Positions 28,742 to 37,994 are shown, counted from the stretch's first letter. The stretch is 64,000 nucleotides of DNA from Guyparkeria hydrothermalis (GCF_023555375.1 NZ_JAJSEE010000002.1:62001-126000), one strand, 5' to 3'. Notes: a model not told the origin generated them from the sequence alone. Numbers and translations are program-made.

Positions 28742-30100
28742 CTATTCGACACCCCACTTCTGCAACCGGTAACGCAGCTGGCGCAGGGTCATGCCCAGCT
28801 GGCGGGCGGCCTCGCTGCGGTTCCAACGGGTCTGCTGCAGGGCGGTGAGCACGTTGCGCTGCTCGTCGGTCTCCGGGATGAAGCCGGGGCAAGCGGCCAG
28901 CGCCGAGGCGGGTTCCTCCTCGCCGGTCATCATCGGGTGCGGCGCGACGGCCTCCTCGGTGATCCGATCGCCGTCGGTCAGGGCCATGGCCCGTTCGAGC
29001 AGGTTCTCCAGTTCGCGCACGTTGCCCGGGAACGGTTGCGCCGCCAGTGTTTGAAAGACCGCCGGGTCGATCGACGGCACCGGGCGCGCGTCGCGCGCGG
29101 CCAGCCGGGCGACGATCGTCGTGGACAGCGCCGGCAGGTCGTCGAGGCGTTCGCGCAGCGGCGGCACGCGCAGGCCGATCACGTTGAGACGGAAGAACAG
29201 GTCCTGGCGAAAGCGTCCCGCCTCCACCGCCTGGTGAAGGTCCTGGTGCGAGGCCGAGACGATGCGCACGTCCACCGGCACCTCCTCGGTGCCGCCCACC
29301 GGCCGCACCCGGCGCTCCTGCAGTACCCGCAGCAGGGAGACCTGCAGCGGCAGCGGCAGCTCGGCGATCTCGTCGAGAAACAGCGTGCCGCCCTCGGCGG
29401 CGCGAAACAGGCCCGGTTTGTCGCGGGTCGCGCCGGTGAACGAGCCCTTGTGGTGGCCGAACAGCTCGGATTCGATCAGTTCGCCGGGGATCGCGCCGCA
29501 GTTGACCGGCACGAACGGCCCGCCCGCGCGGCTGCTGTGCGCGTGGATCTCGCGGGCGACCAGCTCCTTGCCGGTGCCGGACTCGCCCTGGATGAAGATT
29601 GGCGCCTGCGAACGGGCCAGCCGGCCGATCATCTCGCGCAATTGGCGCATGGCGCGTGACTGGCCGATCAGGGACGAGTCACTGCCATCCGTCTCGGCGG
29701 CGGGTGTCGTCGAGGGCCGGGCGGGCTGCAGGTTGCGTGCATCGCGCAGCAGGCGCCGCAGGGTGTCCTGCTCGATCGGCTTGTTGATGAAGTCGAAGGC
29801 GCCGGCCTTGAGTGCGCGCACCGCGGCCTCCACCTGGCCATGCGCGGTGATCACCGCCACCGGCAGGTCGGGGCGCTGGCGGCGGATCTCGTCGACCAGG
29901 TCCAGCCCGTTGCCGTCGGGTAGACGCATGTCGGCCAGACACAGGTCGATCGCCTCGCCCTGCCGGTCGAGCTGCTCGCGGGCCTCGGCCAGGTCGGCGG
30001 CCTCCAGCGTGGGCACACCCTCGCGTTTCATGAACAGGGCGACCAGCGTGCGGATGTCCGGCTCGTCGTCCACGATCAGGCAATACGCCATCGGTCTCAT
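28742..30100 (-). CDS. pilR: PilR-type sigma-54 response regulator
   Basis: A 452-residue NtrC-family activator of type IV pilus genes. The receiver domain (1-120) has the phospho-aspartate in LADMRLPDGNGLD. The AAA+ domain (about 140-380) has Walker A GESGTGKE, the sigma-54 contact loop GSFTGA (the Ser variant common in PilR), Walker B GGTLFLDE. The Fis-type helix-turn-helix is at the C-terminus (RSEAARQLGMTLRQLRYRLQKW). The start at 30100 overlaps the pilS stop (ATGA), supporting coupling; an internal ATG at 30091 is an alternative. pilin genes are not in the window. Confidence 0.9.
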   Translation of the reverse strand: MRPMAYCLIVDDEPDIRTLVALFMKREGVPTLEAADLAEAREQLDRQGEAIDLCLADMRLPDGNGLDLVDEIRRQRPDLPVAVITAHGQVEAAVRALKAGAFDFINKPIEQDTLRRLLRDARNLQPARPSTTPAAETDGSDSSLIGQSRAMRQLREMIGRLARSQAPIFIQGESGTGKELVAREIHAHSSRAGGPFVPVNCGAIPGELIESELFGHHKGSFTGATRDKPGLFRAAEGGTLFLDEIAELPLPLQVSLLRVLQERRVRPVGGTEEVPVDVRIVSASHQDLHQAVEAGRFRQDLFFRLNVIGLRVPPLRERLDDLPALSTTIVARLAARDARPVPSIDPAVFQTLAAQPFPGNVRELENLLERAMALTDGDRITEEAVAPHPMMTGEEEPASALAACPGFIPETDEQRNVLTALQQTRWNRSEAARQLGMTLRQLRYRLQKWGVE

Positions 30101-31767
30101 TCCCTTGCTTGTGTCGTTGCCGGCTCGCTCGGCCCGGTCTCGTCCGCCCGGGCTTCGTCTCCCCACGCTCCTTCTGCCCCGGCCCCATCCGCCATGGGCA
30201 GGCACAGCCGGAAGCAGTTGCCCGCGGTGTCGGCGGTGGGTTCGACCAGGGTCAGCTCGCCCCGGTTGGCCAGGGCCAGTTCGCGCGAGACGAACAGGCC
30301 CAGCCCGGTGCCCTGCGAGTGCGTGGTGTAGAACGGCTCGAACAGGGCATCGCGCTCGGCGGCCGGGATGCGCGGGCCGTTGTCGCAGAGCTGGACCTGC
30401 CAGCGCCCGTGGGCCGCGGTCACCCGCAGCCGGATCGCCAGTTGCCCGTCCGCGGGGCGTCCGTGGCGTTCGGCATTGTCACAGAGATTGTCCATCACCT
30501 GCCACAGGTGGGTCGTGTCGACCTGGGCCGGGGCGCGCTCGACATCGGCATCCAGTTGGATCGTGAACGCTTCGCCGGCGGCCCGCCAGGCCTCGCGACG
30601 TCGCTCGGCGAAGCGCGCCAGCCAGTCGACCAGGTCGACGTCCTGCGTGTGGACCACCGGGGCGCGGGCCGCGCCCAGCACGTCCTCGACCAGTCGATTG
30701 ATGCGGTCGCTGTGGCGCGTGATCATCCCGGTCAGCTGCTCGCGTTCCTCCGCGGTATCGGATTCCGGCAACAGCTCGGCGGCCTGCCGGATCGAGGAGA
30801 GCGGGTTTCTCACCTCGTGGGCGATCGAGGCGATCAGCCGGCCCAGCGCGGCGAGCTTGTCGCGCCGCACGCGCTCGTCCTCGGCGGAGAGGTCCAGTAG
30901 CACGATCAGGGCACGCGGGCCCAGCGCGGTCTCGATGCGGTGGAACTGCGCGCGCAGGCGGCGCGGCTGGTCGAAGTCCTGCTGTTGGCCGCCGTGGCCG
31001 GCGTGCCAGGCCCGCAGGGCATCGCAGACACCGGGGTGCAGGTCCGGCAGGCGGTGGTCGTTGGCCAGGTCGGCCGCGCCGCGCTCGCCGAGCATCTGGC
31101 GCGCGGCGGCGTTGATGTACTCGATCCGCCCGTCCGGGTCGGAGACGATGATGCCGTTGTCGGTCTGCTCGATGACCCGCAGGGCCAGTTCCGAGAGATA
31201 GCGCACCTCGCGCTCGCGGGCGTGGCTCTGGTGCTCCCAGAGCGCGGCGCGGCGCTCGAAGGCGATCACCAGCACGGTGATCAGCAGCAGCGCCGCGCCC
31301 AGAAAGCCGGAGTTGGTCAGGTGGTTGGCGTCCGTCTGCGTCCACGAGGCGTAGATCGCCTCGCCGAGGACCAGCAGCACGCCGACCGCCGCGTAGCCGA
31401 TCGCCGCCCGCCCGCCGTGCAGCACCGCCGCGATGCCGATGGCGATCACCAGGGCGAGCGCGATCGGGCCCTCCGGCCCGCCCGAGGCGTGGGCGATCAG
31501 CATCAGGCAGGCGAGATCGCCGGCGGTGTGTAGGTGGGCCTGCGGGCGGAACGGCAGGATGCGCAGTTCCAGCAGCCACTCGAAGGCCATGGCCAGGAAC
31601 AGGTAGGCCCAGGCGGTGACCATGAACAGCGAGGCATCCGCCTGGCCGAAGACGGCCGGGCCGCGACCAGTCAGGGCCGCGGCGGTCAGGGCCAGGGCGA
31701 GCAGCAGGCGATAGGCGTTGGCGAGCCGCAGCCCGCGCCAGTTCTCCGTGCCGGCCGGCTGGATCAT
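30097..31767 (-). CDS. pilS: PilS-type sensor histidine kinase
   Basis: A 556-residue sensor with six hydrophobic helices in the first 180 residues, a PAS domain (about 195-300, containing GIIVSDPDGRIEYINAAARQML) and a kinase core. H-box: ASIAHEVRNPLSSIRQA; N-box: DNLCDNAERHG; G-box: FEPFYTTHSQGTGLGLF. PilS phosphorylates PilR and represses or activates pilin transcription in response to pilin in the membrane. It overlaps pilR by ATGA downstream, and the PP0621-like gene upstream, so three genes form one transcript. Confidence 0.9.
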   Translation of the reverse strand: MIQPAGTENWRGLRLANAYRLLLALALTAAALTGRGPAVFGQADASLFMVTAWAYLFLAMAFEWLLELRILPFRPQAHLHTAGDLACLMLIAHASGGPEGPIALALVIAIGIAAVLHGGRAAIGYAAVGVLLVLGEAIYASWTQTDANHLTNSGFLGAALLLITVLVIAFERRAALWEHQSHAREREVRYLSELALRVIEQTDNGIIVSDPDGRIEYINAAARQMLGERGAADLANDHRLPDLHPGVCDALRAWHAGHGGQQQDFDQPRRLRAQFHRIETALGPRALIVLLDLSAEDERVRRDKLAALGRLIASIAHEVRNPLSSIRQAAELLPESDTAEEREQLTGMITRHSDRINRLVEDVLGAARAPVVHTQDVDLVDWLARFAERRREAWRAAGEAFTIQLDADVERAPAQVDTTHLWQVMDNLCDNAERHGRPADGQLAIRLRVTAAHGRWQVQLCDNGPRIPAAERDALFEPFYTTHSQGTGLGLFVSRELALANRGELTLVEPTADTAGNCFRLCLPMADGAGAEGAWGDEARADETGPSEPATTQARE

Positions 31768-32042
31768 TCCGACTCCCGCCGCCCTGGCTTGCGACCTGAT
31801 TCGGCCCGCGCGTCGGCCCAGGCCTGGGCGTGCTCCCAGCTGCAGAAGTCATGGCCCTCGCGGCGCACCGCCTTGTCCTCGGGCACGAACACGCCGCAGT
31901 GGGCGCAGCGCACCGATTCCAGCGAGCGGGTCTCGGTCGACTCGTCGGCCTGTTGTTCGGCCCGCAGGCGGTTGGCCTGGCGGATGGCGAAGAACAGGCC
32001 GATGACGAGCGCGACGATGAGCCAGAACAGCAGCTTGAGCAT
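31764..32042 (-). CDS. PP0621-like small zinc-ribbon membrane protein
   Basis: A 92-residue protein with one N-terminal helix (residues 3-21, KLLFWLIVALVIGLFFAIR), then a C-terminal domain with cysteines in CAHCGVFVPEDKA and HDFCSWEH, probably one zinc site. This PP0621 family regularly precedes pilS in gammaproteobacteria and its function is unknown. The ATG at 32042 begins the hydrophobic helix; a longer frame to 32105 adds a Pro/Arg-rich non-homologous stretch. The stop overlaps pilS by ATGA. Confidence 0.8.
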   Translation of the reverse strand: MLKLLFWLIVALVIGLFFAIRQANRLRAEQQADESTETRSLESVRCAHCGVFVPEDKAVRREGHDFCSWEHAQAWADARAESGRKPGRRESE

Positions 32043-32165
32043 TGGGGCGGACCGGGACGGATGAACAGGGAATAATCGGGCGGGTGACGGCCGAGAGTAT
32101 CGCATGCCGTCGACCGCCCCGGCGGAGCGGACCCCCGGCGCGGGACGGTCGCCGTCACGACTGGG

Positions 32166-34241
32166 TCAGGCCTTGCCCAAGTCGCTGATCAGCGACTGCT
32201 GGGCATTGAACGGCTTCTCGCCCTTGGCCGGCGTGATGCGGCGATAGTCGCCCGCCGCGGTCAACTCCCAGGCGCCGGTGTTGTCGGCGAGATAGCGGTC
32301 GAAGGCCTCGTCGATCACCCGGGCGCGGATTTCCGGGGTGTCGACCGGGAAGGCGGTCTCCACCCGGGCGAAGAAGTTGCGCGGCATCCAGTCGGCACTC
32401 GAGAGGAACAGCTCCTCGTCGCCGTCGTTGTGGAAGTAGAACACCCGCGGGTGCTCGAGGAACCGGCCCATCACCGAGCGCACGTGGATGTTCTCGGACA
32501 CGCCCGGGATGCCCGGCTTGAGGCAGCAGACCCCGCGGACGACCAGCTCGATGGTCACCCCGGCCTGCGAGGCCTCGTAGAGCGCCTCGATCACGCGCTT
32601 CTCGATCAGCGCGTTCATCTTGGCGCGGATGCGCGCCGGCCGGCCGTTGCGGGCGTGTGCCGTCTCGCGGCGGATGCGTTCGAGCATGCCGTCGTGCAGG
32701 GTGAACGGCGATTGCAGCAGGCGCTTTAAGTGGATGCCGCGGCCCAGGCCCGTCAGCTGCATGAACAGCTTGTTGACGTCCTCGCCGACGAACCGGTCGT
32801 CGGTCATCAGGCCGAAGTCGGTGTACAGCCGCGCGGTGCCCGGGTGGTAGTTGCCGGTCCCGAGATGCACGAAGCGCTTGAGGCGGTTGCCGTCGCGGCG
32901 GACCACCAGCGCCATCTTGGCGTGGGTCTTGTAGCCGACGATGCCGTAGGCGACGTAAGCGCCGGCCTTCTGCAGCCTTGTCGTGATGTTGATGTTGGCC
33001 TCTTCGTCGAAACGCGCGCGCAACTCGACCACCGCGGTGACCTCTTTGCCGGCGCGCGCCGCGCTCTCGAGCGCGTCGACGATGGCCGAGTCCTTGCCGG
33101 TGCGGTAAAGCGTCATCTTGATCGCCACCACCCGCGGGTCGGTGGCCGCCTGGCGGATGAACTCCACCACCGGCATGAACGACTGGTAGGGGTGATGCAG
33201 CAGCACGCTGCCCTGCTGCTCGATGGTCTCGAAGATATTGCGGTCCGGATCGAAGTCCGCCTCGAGGCGCGGCGTGAACGGCGGGTCCTTGAGCTCGGGG
33301 CGGTCGATCAGGCCCGGCAGGGCCATCAGTCGGTGCAGATTGACCGGACCGTGGACCTGGAACACCTGGCGTTCCTCCAGCGCGAAGCGCTCGCAGAGGA
33401 ACTCGATCATGTCCGCCGGGCAGTTGTCGGCCACCTCGAGGCGCAGGGCATCGCCGTAGTTGCGCTCGAACAGCCCACCCTGCAGGGTCTGCAGCAGGTC
33501 GTCATCGTCGTCGACGTCCACGGACAGGTCGCTGTTGCGGGTGACACGGAACTGGTAGCAGCCGGTGACGGTCATCCCGGGGAACAGCTCGTGGACGTGG
33601 GCGTGGATCACCGAGCTCAGGAACACGAAGCCGGCCGGTCCGCCGGCGGCGTCCTCGTCCATCTGGATGATGCGCGGCAGGGCGCGCGGTGCCTGCACGA
33701 TCGCCAGCCACGCCTCGCGGCCGAAGTCGTCGTTGCCTTCCAGCGAGACGATGAAGTTGAGCGACTTGTTGAGAATCCGCGGGAAGGGATGCGACGGGTC
33801 CAGGCCCAGCGGGGTCAGCAGCGGCAGCAGCTCGCGGCGGAAGTACTGCTTGACCCACAGCGCCTGCGCCTCGGTCCAGTGCGTACGGCGCAGGAAGTGG
33901 ATGTTCTCCTTGGCCAGCGCCGGGATGATCTCGCGGTTGAGCGTCTCGTACTGGTCGTGGACCAGGGCATGCGCCTGTTCGAGCACGAGGTCGAGCTGGG
34001 TCTGCGGCGAGAGCCCGGCGTCGTCCGGGCGGCTGATGCCGGCGCGGATCTGCTGGGTGAGCGTGCCGACGCGCACCTCGAAGAACTCGTCGAGGTTCGA
34101 CGAGGAGATGCAGAGAAACTTGAGCCGCTCGAGCAGCGGCACGTTACGGTCCTGCGCCAGCTCGAGCACGCGGCGGTTGAAGCCGAGCAGGCTCAGTTCG
34201 CGGTTGATGAACGGCAGGGCTTTCTCGTCGGTGGTTGTCAT
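32166..34241 (-). CDS. ppk1: Polyphosphate kinase 1
   Basis: A 691-residue enzyme that reversibly polymerises the terminal phosphate of ATP into polyphosphate at the inner membrane. All four PPK1 domains are recognisable: N-terminal helices (FINRELSLLGFNRRVLELA), the head domain, and the C1/C2 catalytic domains with RFDEEANINITTRLQ and the phospho-histidine in VGYKTHAKMALV. The product ends SLISDLGKA. It is divergent from phoU; a Pho-box-like sequence overlaps its start region. Length is normal. Confidence 0.97.
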   Translation of the reverse strand: MTTTDEKALPFINRELSLLGFNRRVLELAQDRNVPLLERLKFLCISSSNLDEFFEVRVGTLTQQIRAGISRPDDAGLSPQTQLDLVLEQAHALVHDQYETLNREIIPALAKENIHFLRRTHWTEAQALWVKQYFRRELLPLLTPLGLDPSHPFPRILNKSLNFIVSLEGNDDFGREAWLAIVQAPRALPRIIQMDEDAAGGPAGFVFLSSVIHAHVHELFPGMTVTGCYQFRVTRNSDLSVDVDDDDDLLQTLQGGLFERNYGDALRLEVADNCPADMIEFLCERFALEERQVFQVHGPVNLHRLMALPGLIDRPELKDPPFTPRLEADFDPDRNIFETIEQQGSVLLHHPYQSFMPVVEFIRQAATDPRVVAIKMTLYRTGKDSAIVDALESAARAGKEVTAVVELRARFDEEANINITTRLQKAGAYVAYGIVGYKTHAKMALVVRRDGNRLKRFVHLGTGNYHPGTARLYTDFGLMTDDRFVGEDVNKLFMQLTGLGRGIHLKRLLQSPFTLHDGMLERIRRETAHARNGRPARIRAKMNALIEKRVIEALYEASQAGVTIELVVRGVCCLKPGIPGVSENIHVRSVMGRFLEHPRVFYFHNDGDEELFLSSADWMPRNFFARVETAFPVDTPEIRARVIDEAFDRYLADNTGAWELTAAGDYRRITPAKGEKPFNAQQSLISDLGKA

Positions 34242-34269
34242 TATTCTGCAACGTAAAGTCGGTTAGAGT
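34235..34269 (+). promoter_or_regulatory. Pho-box-like site and -10 in front of phoU
   Basis: TTGTCATTATTCTGCAAC (34235-34252) resembles the PhoB consensus of two CTGTCAT-like half sites 11 bp apart. After 11 bp comes TAGAGT (34264-34269), a plausible -10, the spacing PhoB-dependent promoters use. The site overlaps the ppk1 start codon on the other strand, so PhoB binding could affect both genes. Confidence 0.45.
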
Positions 34270-34426
34270 ATGCGCATTTGGGCAGCCAGTCCTTGCGTCT
34301 GGCGGTCGCCCAGTCTGCCCGGTGGGCATGACAGGGCCGTTACGGCCTTGACGACCGGCCACCCCTGCCACGAGTAAACCCTAGCAACCGGGTCGAGACA
34401 AGCCGCTTCAAGGAGATCCCGAGCAA

Positions 34427-35149
34427 ATGAGCGAGAAAGACACGCCCAACCTGACGCCGCACACCCTGACCCGTTACGACGACGATCTCGGCGCGCTGCG
34501 GTCGCTGTTGATGAACATGGGCGGGGTAGCCGAGCAGCATTTCGACGACGCGCTCGCCTACCTGCTCGACGGGGACGCCGAGCGCGGCCGCGTGGCCATG
34601 GAGCAGGACTACGAGATCGACCGTCTCGAGACCTCCATCGACGAACTGGCCATCCACATCATCGCCCGCTACGCGCCCACCGCCAGCGACCTGCGCGCGA
34701 TCATGGCAATCGTCAAGGCGATCACCGACCTCGAGCGCATCGGCGACAAGTCCGAGAAGCTCGCGCGCATCGCCGAGGAAGTCGGGCCGACCCTGCAGCA
34801 GACGGCCTTCTCCACCCATTTCCGCGTGATGGGGCGGATCGTCAAGGGCATGCTGCACGACGCGCTCGACGCCTTCGTCCGCCAGGATTGCGTCGCCGCC
34901 GAGGAGATCATCCGCCGCGACACGCACGTCAACCACGAGTACAACGCCGTCCACGAGGTGCTGCTCGAGTACATGGCAAACAACCCGCAGAATGTCGACC
35001 TGAGCCTGCGGATGCTCTACTGCATGCGCGCGATCGAGCGCATCGGCGACCACTGCGCCAACATCGCCGAGTACGTCATCTTCCAGCAGCGCGGCGTGGG
35101 CGTCTGCCGCCAGAGCCGTGTCGACGACAAGGAACGCACCCAGATCTGA
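34427..35149 (+). CDS. phoU: PhoU phosphate-signalling regulator
   Basis: A 240-residue all-helical protein with two PhoU repeats: one about residues 23-110 (RSLLMNMGGVAEQHFDDAL...ADLRAIMAIVKAITDLERIGDKSEK) and one about 125-215 (GMLHDALDAFVRQD...LYCMRAIERIGDHCANIAEYVIF), each carrying the E/D-rich metal-cluster motif. PhoU couples Pst transport to the PhoR-PhoB system and represses the Pho regulon when phosphate is ample. No pst genes lie beside it; it pairs with ppk1 and psiE, both phosphate functions. Confidence 0.96.
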   Translation: MSEKDTPNLTPHTLTRYDDDLGALRSLLMNMGGVAEQHFDDALAYLLDGDAERGRVAMEQDYEIDRLETSIDELAIHIIARYAPTASDLRAIMAIVKAITDLERIGDKSEKLARIAEEVGPTLQQTAFSTHFRVMGRIVKGMLHDALDAFVRQDCVAAEEIIRRDTHVNHEYNAVHEVLLEYMANNPQNVDLSLRMLYCMRAIERIGDHCANIAEYVIFQQRGVGVCRQSRVDDKERTQI

Positions 35150-35183
35150 GGGCGTGCCAGCCCGGTCGACGGGCGGGAACGAG

Positions 35184-35211
35184 ACGGGCCGGCATCATGC
35201 CGGCCCGTTTT
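35184..35211 (+). terminator. Terminator of phoU
   Basis: An 11-bp perfect stem (ACGGGCCGGCA / TGCCGGCCCGT) with a 3-nt loop, followed by TTTT. It sits between the convergent phoU and psiE genes. Confidence 0.85.
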
Positions 35212-35215
35212 GCGT

Positions 35216-35680
35216 TCAGCTGCCGTCATGCTCGACGCCCTGCCGTCGTCTCGAATCGTCGACGTCGCCGGTGATGGTCTCGGCCTCGTTCTCCGGGTAG
35301 GGCAGCTTGAGGTGCCCGTAGCGCAACAAGAGCACCGTGCCGGCCAGGATCAGCATGGTCGCGCCGACCGCCATCATCTTCCAGGCCTCGAGGTCCTTCA
35401 CCTCCAGCACCAGGTAGCGCGCCAGCGCGATGATGCCGATGTAGATCGGGAAGCGGATCGGCAGCCGTCCGGTCTGCAGGTAGGCGCCGATCATCGCCAG
35501 CACCTCGAGGTACAGGAACAGCAGCAACAGGTCGGCGAGCGTGACGCGCCGCGCCTCGATCATCTCGGCGATGTCTTGGCCGGCGGCGATGAAGGTGGCG
35601 ATCAGGATCACCACCAGGCCGACGAGCTCCAGCCCCCTGACCACGCGGTGAACCGGTGGCCCCAGACGAAATTGCTGCAT
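35216..35680 (-). CDS. psiE: PsiE-family membrane protein
   Basis: A 154-residue protein with four hydrophobic helices (about 14-33, 45-64, 75-95 and 103-122) that matches the phosphate-starvation-inducible PsiE family in its helices and central YLEVLAMIGAYLQTGRLPIRFP and IYIGIIALARYLVL segments. E. coli psiE is induced by PhoB; the molecular role is unknown. It is convergent with phoU. The C-terminal tail (residues 125-154) is hydrophilic. Confidence 0.85.
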   Translation of the reverse strand: MQQFRLGPPVHRVVRGLELVGLVVILIATFIAAGQDIAEMIEARRVTLADLLLLFLYLEVLAMIGAYLQTGRLPIRFPIYIGIIALARYLVLEVKDLEAWKMMAVGATMLILAGTVLLLRYGHLKLPYPENEAETITGDVDDSRRRQGVEHDGS

Positions 35681-35816
35681 GCTAGCCTCTCCTCGTGTGT
35701 CGGCGGCCCAGCCTGGTTCGGCCAGGCCCGGGCCGTCCGTTCCGTTGCGCCAACTGTAACCGCTTGGCGCGCGAACATTGATGATATCCGCTCACGACTC
35801 GACAACGAGCTTGCCC

Positions 35817-36800
35817 ATGCCGCGAACCCGTCTCACCCTCCCGCAACCACGCATTGGTCTGGGGCTCGCCGCCCTGGGTCGTCCCGGCTACATCAACCTC
35901 GGCCACGGCGAGGACATGCCCGACGGTCGGGACGTCGAGGCCATGCGCGCGCACTGCCACGCCATGCTCGAGACCGCCTGGCGGCATGGCATCCGCTACG
36001 TCGATGCCGCGCGTTCCTACGGTCGGGCCGAGGCGTTCCTGGGCGACTGGCTGGCCGGTCGACCGGCCGACGAGCGTCCCGTGGTGGGCTCGAAGTGGGG
36101 CTACACCTACACGGCCGGCTGGCAGGTGGATGCCGACGTTCACGAGGTCAAGGAGCACAGTCGCGAGGTGCTCGACCGCCAGTGGGGCGAGACCCTGGAG
36201 GCACTCGGCTTCCCGCCGGCGCTCTACCAGATCCACTCGGCCACGCTCGACTCGGGCGTGCTGGACAACGCCGCCGTGCTCGACCGCCTGGGCGAGCTGC
36301 GCGATCAGGGCGTGGCCATCGGTCTGACCACCAGCGGTCCGGCACAAGCCGAGACCCTGGCTCGGGCGATGGCGGTCGAGATCGACGGTCGCCCCCTGTT
36401 CGACGCCGTGCAGGCGACCGCCAACCTGTTCGAGCCTTCGGTGCTAGGTCAACTCGAGCAGGCGTCCCAAGCCGGCATGGCCGTGATCATCAAGGAGGCG
36501 GTGGCCAACGGTCGGCTGACCGCGCGCAACGACCGGGCCGGGGACGCATCGGCCCTGCAGACCCTGGATGCGGTGGCCGGGCGGCATGGCGTGGGCCGGG
36601 ATGCGCTGGCGATCGGCTGGCTGCTGGACCACCCGTTCGTCGACATGGTGCTGTCCGGCGCCGGCAGCGAGGCGCAGCTGGCCGCCAACCTCCGGGCGTT
36701 GGACGTTACCCTCGCGCCGGCGGACCGCGAAGCGCTGGCCGGGCTGGCGGAGCGCCCCCAGGACTACTGGCGGACCCGCGGCGGGTTGGACTGGAACTAA
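35817..36800 (+). CDS. Aldo/keto reductase family oxidoreductase
   Basis: A 327-residue TIM-barrel protein of the aldo/keto reductase superfamily. The catalytic tetrad can be placed: Asp and Tyr in YVDAARSYGRAE, Lys in VVGSKWGYTY and His in LYQIHSATLD. NADPH-binding residues are expected in the C-terminal GAGSEAQLAANL region. Substrate unknown. The ATG at 35817 (MPRTRLT) is preferred on length and homology; the frame is open to 35778. It reads toward the secreted MBL gene and ends 4 bp before operator O3. Confidence 0.85.
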   Translation: MPRTRLTLPQPRIGLGLAALGRPGYINLGHGEDMPDGRDVEAMRAHCHAMLETAWRHGIRYVDAARSYGRAEAFLGDWLAGRPADERPVVGSKWGYTYTAGWQVDADVHEVKEHSREVLDRQWGETLEALGFPPALYQIHSATLDSGVLDNAAVLDRLGELRDQGVAIGLTTSGPAQAETLARAMAVEIDGRPLFDAVQATANLFEPSVLGQLEQASQAGMAVIIKEAVANGRLTARNDRAGDASALQTLDAVAGRHGVGRDALAIGWLLDHPFVDMVLSGAGSEAQLAANLRALDVTLAPADREALAGLAERPQDYWRTRGGLDWN

Positions 36801-36803
36801 CAC

Positions 36804-36823
36804 GATCAACTGGTTGGTTGAAT
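36804..36823 (-). promoter_or_regulatory. Operator O3, third copy of the sulfur-locus palindrome
   Basis: Read on the minus strand, ATTCAACCAACCAGTTGATC matches O2 (ATTCAATCAGTCAATTGATT) at 15 of 20 positions, every difference being a transition, and keeps the same half-site spacing. It lies 145 bp before the secreted MBL gene at 36968. It suggests that the ArsR-rhodanese regulator also controls this gene. Confidence 0.45.
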
Positions 36824-36967
36824 GATGATTAGCGCATGTTCTTTGGAATCAAAAACCTGAATGGATCCGGGGGTTGTTTTCCGAGGGCAACGGCGAGATG
36901 GTTAGCTCGCTAATAAATAAACCCAAAATGCTTATGGGTTCTCCGCCCAAGCAAGGAGTGGACTCGT

Positions 36968-37966
36968 ATGTTGACCGAATGGATGAGAGACACGCGCAAC
37001 CTGGCCGGCAGCGCGCTGCTGGCGATGGCGACCACCGGGCTGATCGCCGGCCCGGCGATGGCCGAGGACGACAATCCGCCCGACAAGGCGCCGGACTCGA
37101 TGCTCTACGACATGCCGCAGAAGGTCGCCGATGACGTCTGGTCGGCGATCGGCGCGACCCAGCCCTACACCTACGAGAACTCGCTGCACAACAACAACCT
37201 CTCGTTCGTAATCGGCGAGGACGCGGTGCTGGTCATGAACGCCGGCGCCTCCTACCAGCTCGCCGAGGCGCTGCACGAGGAGATCAAGAAGCGCACCGAC
37301 GTGCCGGTCAAGTACGTGGTCAACGAGAACGGCCAGCTGCACGCGGCCATGGCCACCGGCTACTGGATCGACCAGGGCGCCGAGGTGATCGCGCACGTCG
37401 ATGCCGCCGAGTACTACGACAACCACAAGGCCGATTACCTCGACACGCTCCAGCGCATCGCCGAGGAAAAGGCCGAAGGCACCGACGAGGCGGTCTCCGT
37501 CAGCCGGACCTTCGAGGACCGCATCGAGCTCGACCTGGGTGGCATGACCGCCGAGGTGATCTACTTCGGCGAGGCGCACTCCCCGGGCGATATCTCGGTG
37601 GTCATCCCCGAGCGCGACGTCGTGATTGCCGGCGACATGGCCTTCAACATCCGCATGCTGCCGATCTTCGAGTACACCGACACGGCCGCCTGGCTGGAGA
37701 CCTGGCCGAAGTTCGCCGAGGTCGCCGAGGGCAAGACCATCATCCCGGGCCACGGCGGGCCGACCGACCTGGAGACGGTCGAGCATTACACCAAGGACTA
37801 CCTGACCTTCCTGCGCACCGAGATTGGCCGGCTCATCGACGAGGGCGGCACGCTGCAGGATGCCTACGAGCTTGATCAGAGCCAGTTCTCGCACTGGCAC
37901 ACCTTCGACGAGCTCGCCGGCCAGAACGCCGGGCGCGTCTTCCAGAAGATGGAATTCGAGTTCTGA
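36968..37966 (+). CDS. Secreted MBL-fold protein (SoxH-like) with divergent metal motif
   Basis: A 332-residue periplasmic protein: signal peptide to about residue 32 (GPAMA|ED), then an MBL fold. Later ligands remain (HSPGD near 205, AGDMAF, PGHGGP). The first motif, normally HxHxDH, reads NENGQLHAAMA at 119-129, with only one histidine. It resembles SoxH/quinoprotein-relay hydrolases in layout. Function unknown; operator O3 upstream and the sulfur context suggest a sulfur role. ATG follows AAGGAG. Confidence 0.8.
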   Translation: MLTEWMRDTRNLAGSALLAMATTGLIAGPAMAEDDNPPDKAPDSMLYDMPQKVADDVWSAIGATQPYTYENSLHNNNLSFVIGEDAVLVMNAGASYQLAEALHEEIKKRTDVPVKYVVNENGQLHAAMATGYWIDQGAEVIAHVDAAEYYDNHKADYLDTLQRIAEEKAEGTDEAVSVSRTFEDRIELDLGGMTAEVIYFGEAHSPGDISVVIPERDVVIAGDMAFNIRMLPIFEYTDTAAWLETWPKFAEVAEGKTIIPGHGGPTDLETVEHYTKDYLTFLRTEIGRLIDEGGTLQDAYELDQSQFSHWHTFDELAGQNAGRVFQKMEFEF

Positions 37967-37994
37967 TCGACCGACGAGCCGTCGATCCGTCGAG

